Of a DNA stretch of 8,883 nt, positions 1 to 5,603 are shown piece by piece. The notes under the pieces were generated by a model. The model was not told the DNA's origin and made no database searches. It saw only the letters and a list, made by a program, of their open reading frames with translations. How positions within the stretch are numbered: the first letter of the stretch is position 1; every line of letters begins with the position of its first letter. Position numbers and translations under genes: made by a program. The stretch is from Deltaproteobacteria bacterium UBA2385 (GTDB lineage: Bacteria > Myxococcota_A > UBA796 > UBA2385), in assembly GCA_002343455.1 (NCBI GenBank), contig DDSR01000224.1:5068-13950 (forward strand). Reading direction: 5' to 3'.

Positions 1-564
1 GGTCACCCGCCAGAAGGTCTGCCAGGGTGAAGCCCCCAGCGTCGCCGCCGCCTGCTCCTCCCCGTCGCCGATCTCCTCCAGCACCAGGGCCACCTCCCGC
101 AAGGTGAAGGGCAGGGTCACGAAGAGGGTGGCGATGAAGACCGAGGGCCAGGCGAAGGCGACATCCAGGCCCAGGCCTTCGAGCGCGGGACGGAGGACCC
201 CGCTCCGACCGAAGACCAGCAGGAAGGCGAGCCCCGTCATGACCGGCGAGAGGGCCAGCGGCATGTCGATCAGGGCGTCCAGCAGGCGCCGCAGCCAGAA
301 GCGCTGCCGGACCAGCACCAGGGCGCCGGCGATGCCGAAGGCCCCGTTGCAGAGAATGCAGGCGACCGCGACCAGGGCGCTCAGCACCAGGGCGCGCCGT
401 GCCTCCGCTCCGATCAGCACCTCGACGACCTCATGGCGGGACTCGACGACGGTGTAGACCAGGGAGCCCAGCGGGATCACCAGGAGGATCCCCAGCCAGG
501 CGCAGACCAGCGCAAAGACCAGCAACGAGAAGCCCTTCGGTTTCCGAAGTCGGTGCTCAGACAC
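1..564 (-). CDS. cysW: Sulfate/thiosulfate ABC transporter permease CysW, C-terminus off the window
   Basis: This is one of two inner-membrane permease subunits of the sulfate/thiosulfate importer. It pairs with CysT and would dock on a CysA ATPase. The first 188 codons are present; relatives are about 270-290 residues, so roughly a third is missing beyond the left edge. A basic N-terminus is followed by a membrane segment near residues 12-36, then further segments near 58-86 and 96-118. The stretch DMPLALSPVMTGLAFLL (about 100-116) is typical of CysW. The cytoplasmic EAA loop that contacts the ATPase is visible as EEQAAATLGAS at about 169-179. The chosen start is GTG, eight bases inside the end of cysT, preceded by a good GGGAGG Shine-Dalgarno sequence within cysT. 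The overlap implies translational coupling and cotranscription with sbp and cysT. The family call rests on motifs and on gene order. Confidence 0.93.
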   Translation of the reverse strand, partial: MSEHRLRKPKGFSLLVFALVCAWLGILLVIPLGSLVYTVVESRHEVVEVLIGAEARRALVLSALVAVACILCNGAFGIAGALVLVRQRFWLRRLLDALIDMPLALSPVMTGLAFLLVFGRSGVLRPALEGLGLDVAFAWPSVFIATLFVTLPFTLREVALVLEEIGDGEEQAAATLGASPWQTFWRVT

Positions 565-1357
565 GGCCACCTCCCGCCTTTCGCGCCAGCAGACCGGCCA
601 GGGGTTGCAGGACCAGCGCCAGGGCCAGCAGGACCAGGCTGACCGAGGCGGCCCCAGCGGTGTTGCCCGCCTCGACCTCGCCCAGGATGTAGACCGGCGC
701 GACCAGGGTCTTGTGAGGGATGTTGCCCGAGACCACCGCCAGGGAGCCGAACTCGGCGATCGAGCGGGCGAAGGTCTGCACCCCGCCCGCTGCGATGGCC
801 GGCAGCACCGGGGGGAGCAGGACCCGCAGGAAGGTCGTTCGGCTGTTGGCGCCCAGGGTCGTGGCGGCCTCCTCCTCGGCGGGATCGAGCTCCTCCAGCA
901 CCGGCTCGACCGCGCGCACGACGAAAGGCAGGGTCACGAAGACCAGGGCCAGCACGATACCCGGCCGGGCGAAGGCGATCGCCGCTCCCGAAGCGCTCAG
1001 GGCAGCCCCGATCGGGGTCTGCGGCCCCAGCATCGCAAGGATCAGCATCCCGGCCACCAGAGTGGGAATCGCCAGCGGAAGGTCGACCAGGGCGGCGATG
1101 AACCTGCGACCCGGCACATCCCAGCGCACCAGGACCCAGGCGATGGCCGTACCGACCACCGCGTTGATCAGCGTGGCCAGCGCTGCGGTCCACACCGAGA
1201 GCCAGAGCGCGTCGCGCACGCCCTGGCCGCCGACGGCCTCCAGGAAGGCCGCCGGTCCACCCTCCAGGCCGCGTACGATCAGCACGGCCAGCGGCAGGGC
1301 GACCAGGGCGGTCACCCAGGTCGATACGCCCAATCGCAGGAGCAGAGGTCCCTTCAT
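557..1357 (-). CDS. cysT: Sulfate/thiosulfate ABC transporter permease CysT (CysU)
   Basis: A 266-residue inner-membrane permease that pairs with CysW to form the sulfate channel. Hydrophobic segments lie near residues 14-31, 51-78, 86-111, 132-150, 184-207 and 238-258. The region DLPLAIPTLVAGMLILAMLG (92-111) and the segment VLALVFVTLPFVVRAVEPVL (135-154) are close to the CysT family pattern. The EAA loop EEEAATTLGA is at 161-170, and SGNIPHKTLVAPVYI at 210-224 matches the conserved CysT segment. Length is normal for the family. The ATG lies only three bases after the stop codon of the binding-protein gene, with no strong ribosome-binding site of its own, so coupled translation is likely. 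The 3' end overlaps cysW by eight bases. Nothing suggests damage. Confidence 0.95.
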   Translation of the reverse strand: MKGPLLLRLGVSTWVTALVALPLAVLIVRGLEGGPAAFLEAVGGQGVRDALWLSVWTAALATLINAVVGTAIAWVLVRWDVPGRRFIAALVDLPLAIPTLVAGMLILAMLGPQTPIGAALSASGAAIAFARPGIVLALVFVTLPFVVRAVEPVLEELDPAEEEAATTLGANSRTTFLRVLLPPVLPAIAAGGVQTFARSIAEFGSLAVVSGNIPHKTLVAPVYILGEVEAGNTAGAASVSLVLLALALVLQPLAGLLARKAGGGRV

Positions 1358-1360
1358 CGC

Positions 1361-2377
1361 TCAGCGGCCCGTCGGGACGGCATGATCGTAGGCGCCGCCC
1401 TTGTCGAAGACCCGGGTCTTCATCGCCCCCCAGCCTCCCAGATCCTCAATCGTGAACAGATCGGTGGGCTGGGGCAGGCCCACGGGCGCCTGCGACTCGT
1501 CCACCGGCCTCAGCCCGTACTGGGCGTACGCAGCCTGGGCTTCGGGCGTCTGCAGGAACGCAACGAAGGCCCGGGCGAGGTCTTCGTTGCCGTTGGCCTT
1601 GGCGTAGGTGTCGACCACCGCCACCGGGTTCTCGATCAGGATGGTCGAGGGCGGAACGACGTAGTCCATCTGTTTGCCGCTGGCCTTGGCGACCAGCACC
1701 TCGTTCTCGTAGGTGATGGCCGCGTCGCCCACCCCCTTCTCGAAGTTGACGATCGACTCCCGGGCGCCCTTGTCCATCACCGTGACCCGAGCGAGCACCC
1801 CGCGCAGAAGATCGATGGTGGCCTGTTCGTCTCCGGCGGTCACTCCCGAGAAGCCCCGGGTTCCTGCCCCCCAGATGGCCAGCACATTCCACATCGCACC
1901 TCCGCTGGTTCGCACATTTGGCGTCAACACGTCCACATCGGCGCGGCTGAGGTCCGACCAGTCGGCCATGCCCTTGGGATTGCCCGGTCGCACGGCGATC
2001 ACCGCCAACGAGCGGGTCACCATCCCCTCCCCCGCTCCCGCCTTCCAGTCGTGAGTGATCAACCCGGCCTCCTCCAGGACCGTGATGTCCGGCTCCAGGG
2101 AGAGGGCGACGACATCGGCCTTCAGCCCCTCCCGCACCGCCCGGGCCTGGGCGCCCGAGCCCTGGTACGATGCCTCGAACACCACCGTCTCCCCGGTCTT
2201 CGCCTTCCACTGTTCGGCGAAGGCCGGCATGATCGTCTTGCCGTAGGCTTCGCGGGGGGTGGTGAAGGCCGCCACGGTGAGGGTGCGGGTCCGAGCGGCC
2301 GGCGCGGTTTCGGCCGATGCCGACTCCACGGGAGCGGTCTCGGAGCAGGCGAGGAGGAGGAGTGCGGCGAGAGACAT
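1361..2377 (-). CDS. sbp: Sulfate ABC transporter substrate-binding lipoprotein
   Basis: A periplasmic binding protein of 338 residues that captures sulfate for CysT/CysW. A very short hydrophobic signal (residues 2-10) ends in LLAC, so Cys11 is a probable lipid anchor, followed by a Ser/Ala/Pro/Glu-rich linker to about 28. Family motifs are GSGAQARAV (73-81), LKADVVALSLE (85-95), RPGNPKGMADW (130-140), TPNVRTSGGAMWN (152-164, holding the anion-binding Ser-Gly-Gly), GARES (204-208), TYENEVLVA (222-230) and the tail FTIEDLGGWG (308-317). The Tyr in TYENE, where enterobacterial Sbp has Trp, and the AFTTPREAY start resemble the cyanobacterial SbpA-type branch rather than E. coli Sbp. An in-frame ATG 37 codons upstream was rejected: it lies before the predicted sigma-54 start site, and the extension is Pro/Arg-rich. 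The chosen ATG follows a GAGG Shine-Dalgarno. Thiosulfate as an additional ligand is possible. Confidence 0.94.
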   Translation of the reverse strand: MSLAALLLLACSETAPVESASAETAPAARTRTLTVAAFTTPREAYGKTIMPAFAEQWKAKTGETVVFEASYQGSGAQARAVREGLKADVVALSLEPDITVLEEAGLITHDWKAGAGEGMVTRSLAVIAVRPGNPKGMADWSDLSRADVDVLTPNVRTSGGAMWNVLAIWGAGTRGFSGVTAGDEQATIDLLRGVLARVTVMDKGARESIVNFEKGVGDAAITYENEVLVAKASGKQMDYVVPPSTILIENPVAVVDTYAKANGNEDLARAFVAFLQTPEAQAAYAQYGLRPVDESQAPVGLPQPTDLFTIEDLGGWGAMKTRVFDKGGAYDHAVPTGR

Positions 2378-2404
2378 GGGTACCTCAGGGTTTGGTGGGG
2401 GGTC

Positions 2405-2421
2405 AGCAGGAGTCGTGCCAG
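2405..2421 (-). promoter_or_regulatory. Sigma-54 (-24/-12) promoter of sbp-cysT-cysW
   Basis: Read on the minus strand, the 15-base core at 2420-2406 is TGGCACGACTCCTGC. The known RpoN core consensus is TGGCACG-N4-TTGC, so only the first T of TTGC differs (C here). The flanking pyrimidine before TGG, the purine after the first block and the T after GC also fit. The invariant GG and GC are exactly ten bases apart. With the final C as -12, transcription would start at about 2393-2394. That leaves a 16-17 base leader carrying the GAGG ribosome-binding site before the ATG at 2377. Function is inferred from sequence only. Confidence 0.72.
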
Positions 2422-2465
2422 AGCGAGGATCCGCACGGCGTGGACATGGGCGAGACGCAGGCTGC

Positions 2466-2499
2466 CCGTGACACGGAAAACCCGTCACGGACTCACGGG
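2466..2499. promoter_or_regulatory. Cluster of CCGTGA half-sites, candidate activator-binding site
   Basis: On the minus strand this segment holds CCGTGA at 2498-2493 and again at 2490-2485. A perfect palindrome CCGTG-T-CACGG follows at 2476-2466. A wider dyad pairs CCGTGAC (2490-2484) with GTCACGG (2472-2466) across 11 bases. The cluster lies about 70-105 bases upstream of the predicted sigma-54 start of sbp, the usual distance for a bacterial enhancer-binding protein. The repeats are directly visible; the regulatory role is inference, and the same bases also form the hairpin described separately. Confidence 0.38.
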
Positions 2500-2505
2500 T
2501 TTCCG
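2474..2505 (-). terminator. Hairpin just after the porin gene, possible terminator
   Basis: In the minus-strand transcript, CGGAAACCCGT (2505-2495) pairs with ACGGGTTTTCCG (2485-2474). The stem is 11 base pairs with a single bulged base and a 9-base loop. It begins seven bases after the porin stop codon. The T run lies inside the distal stem arm rather than after it, so this is not a classic intrinsic terminator. It may act as a weak terminator, a transcript-end stabiliser, or only be a by-product of the overlapping CCGTGA repeats. Confidence 0.42.
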
Positions 2506-2511
2506 GCGCGC

Positions 2512-3600
2512 TCAGATGCTGAGGGCGGTCGCGACCTGTAGCTGATGGCTGAGCGGGTGGTCGAGGCCCTGTTTCAGGCTGGTGGCCCAGTGGAGCTGGA
2601 TCTGGGCCTTGTGCCCCAGGTTGCCGCCTTCATCGGCCGGGTCTGGCAGATACCAGTTCAGCACCCCCTCCACCTGGGTGACGGAGTCATCGACCGCCGT
2701 GGAGGAGGGATCCAGCCAGGACCCGCGCAGGCCGGGGGCGAGGCCGACCGGGAAGCAGTACCCGAGCTGGGCATATGCCCCCATCGAGCGCTGAGCCTCT
2801 TCGAAGCCCAGACCGTCGACGATGCCGAGCAGCCCCTCGGCCTGCACAGACAGTCCACGGGCGAACAGACGGACATCCGCGCCGGCCCGCAGCTCCTGAA
2901 CGCTGCCCAGCGCCTCGCCCGCCTCGTCGTAGCTCGTGGGAGCCAGCCCGGAACCCGAGAGGCCCATCGCCAACCGAGGCTCAGCCCGACCCAGGTCCAC
3001 CTCGTCGAGCTTCATCGCCCCCAGGGGTGCCACCTGGATCCGCCCGGACAGCAGCGGCGCCTCGTCCACCGTGGGCCAGACGTTGCTGCCTTCTCCATTG
3101 AAGACCCCCACGCCGTACACGAACCGCCCCTCCGCCGCCGAGCCGGACAAGGTGGCGCCGATGTCGCGGGACCAGGAGTACCCGTCCACGCGCAGCTCAC
3201 CGTACCGGAAGCCGTCGAGCACGATCGGTCGATCGGGCAGCAGCAGGCTGGTGTCGCTCATCGCCTGGGAGACCGTGAAGGGCACCTTGAACTGTCCGAC
3301 GCTGAGCTGAAGCGAGTCGTGGAATCGGACGCTGACCTGGGCGTCGTCCAGGGTCGCGCTGGCTGCGTTCAGGCGCAGTCGGTAGTCGAAGCGACGGGCA
3401 ACGGTGCCGTTGGCCAGGACCAGCATCCGCCGGATGCGGAAGCCGGCGTCGGAGATCCTGACCTGGTCGCTGCTCTCGGGGTCGCCGTCGATCGTCGTGC
3501 TGAGACGAGGCTGGAAGGAGAGGCCCAGCTTCAGGGCCGGATCCTCTGCCCGGGCGGGAGCGCTGGAGAGGAGGAGCAGGAATGGCGAGAAGTGGACCAT
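2512..3600 (-). CDS. OprO/OprP-family outer-membrane porin
   Basis: An outer-membrane beta-barrel channel of 362 residues with an amphipathic beta-strand pattern throughout. The signal peptide is residues 1-18, with likely cleavage after SAPARA and a mature start at EDPALK. The N-terminal third carries the anion-porin (Porin_O_P) pattern: SDAGFRIRRMLV at 50-61, FDYRLRLNAA at 71-80, LDDAQVSVRF at 84-93, VGQFKVPFTVSQ at 101-112 and LLLPDRPIV at 119-127. Known family members pass phosphate, pyrophosphate or other anions. The neighbouring sulfate importer and matching promoter suggest sulfate or a related oxyanion here, which is inference. The ATG at 3600 was chosen over one 26 codons upstream because it begins the signal peptide, follows a GAGG Shine-Dalgarno and lies 28 bases inside the predicted transcript. 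The C-terminal residue is Ile, not the common Phe. Confidence 0.85.
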   Translation of the reverse strand: MVHFSPFLLLLSSAPARAEDPALKLGLSFQPRLSTTIDGDPESSDQVRISDAGFRIRRMLVLANGTVARRFDYRLRLNAASATLDDAQVSVRFHDSLQLSVGQFKVPFTVSQAMSDTSLLLPDRPIVLDGFRYGELRVDGYSWSRDIGATLSGSAAEGRFVYGVGVFNGEGSNVWPTVDEAPLLSGRIQVAPLGAMKLDEVDLGRAEPRLAMGLSGSGLAPTSYDEAGEALGSVQELRAGADVRLFARGLSVQAEGLLGIVDGLGFEEAQRSMGAYAQLGYCFPVGLAPGLRGSWLDPSSTAVDDSVTQVEGVLNWYLPDPADEGGNLGHKAQIQLHWATSLKQGLDHPLSHQLQVATALSI

Positions 3601-3619
3601 GAGTGCCTCGTTGCGTCTG

Positions 3620-3635
3620 GGGGTGGGCCCTCCCC
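3620..3635. repeat. 16-bp imperfect palindrome over the predicted porin start site
   Basis: The plus strand reads GGGGTGGG followed by CCCTCCCC, self-complementary except for the symmetric T/T pair. It spans the predicted transcription start at about 3628. It could be an operator or a short 5' hairpin in the transcript, but runs of G and C arise easily in DNA of this composition. Confidence 0.3.
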
Positions 3636-3639
3636 GAAC

Positions 3640-3654
3640 GCAAAGGCCATGCCA
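3640..3654 (-). promoter_or_regulatory. Sigma-54 (-24/-12) promoter of the porin gene
   Basis: The minus-strand core is TGGCATGGCCTTTGC. It matches the RpoN consensus TGGCACG-N4-TTGC at every fixed base except one (T for C at the sixth position), with exact GG-to-GC spacing. Counting the final C as -12 places the start site at about 3628, giving a 28-base leader with a GAGG ribosome-binding site before the ATG at 3600. It is the second such element in the window, and both precede genes of the sulfate block. Confidence 0.72.
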
Positions 3655-3685
3655 CAATGGAAACCCTTGAAAACCCACGGCACCG

Positions 3686-3702
3686 GAGCGAGCACTCGCC
3701 CG
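3686..3702 (-). other. Small hairpin between the glycosyltransferase and porin genes
   Basis: The perfect 12-base palindrome GCGAGCACTCGC occupies 3688-3699, and the stem extends slightly if one G-U pair is allowed. It lies about 35 bases after the glycosyltransferase stop codon and about 60 bases upstream of the predicted porin start site. It could be a weak terminator or a binding site. No U tract follows it on the minus strand. Confidence 0.28.
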
Positions 3703-3734
3703 CTACCACGGGAGTTCCATCACAGATCTTCCGT

Positions 3735-5513
3735 CTACCACGACCCTGCGCGACGGGACAACACGAAGGGCGGGGCCTTGGAGCCGTGGATCTGCTCCAC
3801 GGGGATCGCCCGACGCCGCTCGATCGCCAGGCGCCGGTCTGCCCAGTCCAGCTCGTCGGGGGCGTCCTCCTCCATTCGTACATAACGCTCGATCGTCTCC
3901 CGGTAGGACGGCCGGCCGGCACCCTCCCGGCGGAAGGCGCAGATCTGACGATTGGCGAAGTAGGGCCCCCAGGCCACGAAGGTGTAGTTCGAACGGAAGG
4001 ACTCGGACTCGAGCAGGACCTCCTCCGAGGGCCCGAAGAAGCCCTCTTCCGTACACTGCAAGAAGACGATCGCCGGGGCCTGCTCCTCGAAGGCGGCCAG
4101 GAAGGCCGTCCGCGCCTCGCGCTGCTCTGCGAGCGAGGTGCCGGGCATCTTGGAGCGCGAGAGGTCCACCGCGGGTCGCCAGGTCAGCCCTCGCCCGTCC
4201 AGCAGGGTGGAGTCGACCAGGACATAGCCGATCAGGCCGACCTCCTGGAAGAAGAAGGCTTCCCCAGGCCGGAGGTTCTCCATCAGGTAGGCGTAGAACC
4301 AGTGGACCGACCAGAGGGGCTGCGCCTGCACGGGCGCCCCGGTCCACCAAAGCGGCCCCTTGCCGACCTCGGCCCAGGGTGGGCTGAGCTGCTTCCAGGG
4401 CAGCGGGGGACGACCGTCCGCCGAGCCGGGCCCGCCCTGCTCGCGCTCCGCCCGGGCGACGTTGACGGAGGTGATCCGGGAGTCCTCGATCGCCGCGCCC
4501 AGCGAGAGCCCCAGGCCGACCACCAGCACCGCCGGGGCCAGCCGGCCGGCGCGACGGGCCAGGCTCGTCCAGCCCACGGCCGCGGCGGCCAGGGCGGCCG
4601 GGAGGGCCGGCAACAGGAAGCGCATATCGCTGAACTGATCCCCGCCCACCGCGACGACGAAGGCCGAGACGACTAGCCCGGGAGCCAACAAGGGCAGGGC
4701 GTGCCGCCCGAAGGCCAGGACGCCCAGCACCCCCACCCCCACGGTGGCGCTCAGCAGGGGGTTGTAGCTCAGCCCGGCGGCGAGGTAACGCAGCCCCGTC
4801 ATGGCCTCAACCGCCAGGTTGCCGCCGACCTTGGCGCGGGCGGTGTTGGGGACCAGCTCCCCGTAGTACAGGATGCGCGCCAGGAGCTGCAGGGCCACCG
4901 GCGCAGCGGCCAGCGCCAGGGTCTTCAGCTCGTACCGGCCCAGCTGCCGCCCCCGGCTGAGGGCGAAGAGCAGGGGCACGGCCAGGTACAGCGGACCCTC
5001 CGCCCGGCAGAGGCAGGCCAGCCCGAAGGCCAGCGCCGACCAGGGCCGGATCGGAGCGCCCTGGCGCGAGGCCGACAGCTCCGCCATCCCCCGCCAGCAG
5101 CCCATGCTCATCAGGAAGGTGAAGAGGGGGGTCTCCAGCCCGAGCCCCATCCAGCGCCCCATCAAGGGTGAGGCGGCCATCATCACGGCCGCCCCCCAGG
5201 CCAGCGTCCGCCCACCCCCGGCCGCGCGCACGCAGGCCGCGGTCCCCAGGGCCGCGCCGAGGGCGAAGGCCGCCCCCCAGGCCACCGCCCAGCGGCCAAC
5301 GGGCTGCCCCAGGGCGATCCCCAGGGCCGACCAGAGGGTCCACAGCAGGTTGGAGTAGCCCTCGACCGGCTCCAGGCCCGGATTCCAGGTCAAGCCCCGG
5401 CCGTGGACCAGGTTCCAGGCGTAGCGGAAGGAGATCCAGGCGTCGTCGCTGACGAAGGGGATCGACCAGGCCGCGCGCGCCGCGAGGATCCCGGCCAGCA
5501 CGGCCACTCCCAC
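3735..5513 (-). CDS. GT-C fold polytopic membrane glycosyltransferase (AftB/ArnT/PMT-like)
   Basis: An integral membrane protein of about 592 residues. It probably moves a sugar from a lipid-linked donor to an acceptor on the periplasmic side; substrate and acceptor cannot be read from the sequence. After the first membrane segment comes VSDDAWISFRYAWN (21-34), whose DD pair (23-24) is the expected catalytic acidic site in the first periplasmic loop. The segment NPGLEPVEGYSNLLW (44-58) and the later motifs YYGELVPNTARAK (216-228) and GGDQFSDMRFLLPALP (290-305) match the GT-C group containing mycobacterial AftB. About ten hydrophobic segments lie between residues 1 and 340. The last 240 or so residues are hydrophilic and probably periplasmic. 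The GTG at 5513 is the first standard start but trims the first membrane helix and has a poor ribosome-binding site. An ATC at 5555 would restore a basic N-terminus and full helix. It lies downstream of tilS by less than 100 bases, so cotranscription is possible. Confidence 0.78.
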   Translation of the reverse strand: MGVAVLAGILAARAAWSIPFVSDDAWISFRYAWNLVHGRGLTWNPGLEPVEGYSNLLWTLWSALGIALGQPVGRWAVAWGAAFALGAALGTAACVRAAGGGRTLAWGAAVMMAASPLMGRWMGLGLETPLFTFLMSMGCWRGMAELSASRQGAPIRPWSALAFGLACLCRAEGPLYLAVPLLFALSRGRQLGRYELKTLALAAAPVALQLLARILYYGELVPNTARAKVGGNLAVEAMTGLRYLAAGLSYNPLLSATVGVGVLGVLAFGRHALPLLAPGLVVSAFVVAVGGDQFSDMRFLLPALPAALAAAAVGWTSLARRAGRLAPAVLVVGLGLSLGAAIEDSRITSVNVARAEREQGGPGSADGRPPLPWKQLSPPWAEVGKGPLWWTGAPVQAQPLWSVHWFYAYLMENLRPGEAFFFQEVGLIGYVLVDSTLLDGRGLTWRPAVDLSRSKMPGTSLAEQREARTAFLAAFEEQAPAIVFLQCTEEGFFGPSEEVLLESESFRSNYTFVAWGPYFANRQICAFRREGAGRPSYRETIERYVRMEEDAPDELDWADRRLAIERRRAIPVEQIHGSKAPPFVLSRRAGSW

Positions 5514-5552
5514 CAGCCCCAGGACCAGGTTCAGAGGCTTCGAGACAGGGGC

Positions 5553-5565
5553 GATGCGTTCCTCC
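5553..5565 (-). promoter_or_regulatory. Shine-Dalgarno facing an in-frame ATC codon
   Basis: On the minus strand GGAGG (5565-5561) is followed after five bases by ATC (5555-5553). That codon is in frame with the glycosyltransferase and 14 codons before its first standard start. Translation from ATC would add APVSKPLNLVLGL, a basic stretch plus the missing half of the first transmembrane helix. ATC initiation is rare, so this is only a candidate. Confidence 0.35.
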
Positions 5566-5603
5566 AGGTCGAACCTACTACCACAACGGGGAGGGCCAGC
5601 GCA

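Noticed and set aside
1361..2377. Loss of sulfate-binding residues (Trp to Tyr in the YENE motif, Asp to Thr near the N-terminus)
   Set aside because: These differ from enterobacterial Sbp but match the cyanobacterial SbpA-type branch as I recall it, so they are lineage variation rather than a defect.
2378..2488. N-terminal extension of the sulfate-binding protein to an upstream ATG at 2488
   Set aside because: It would start upstream of the predicted sigma-54 start site, lacks signal-peptide character and is Pro/Arg-rich; the ATG at 2377 begins the lipoprotein signal.
605..2545. Long plus-strand open frame of 646 codons opposite cysT and sbp
   Set aside because: It is antisense to genes with clear family motifs, its translation is Gly/Arg/Gln/His-rich with no domain, and long antisense frames are common in GC-rich DNA.
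2545..3885. Plus-strand open frame of 446 codons opposite the porin
   Set aside because: Antisense shadow of the porin; low-complexity composition, no signal or domain, and it crosses both the porin promoter and the end of the glycosyltransferase gene.
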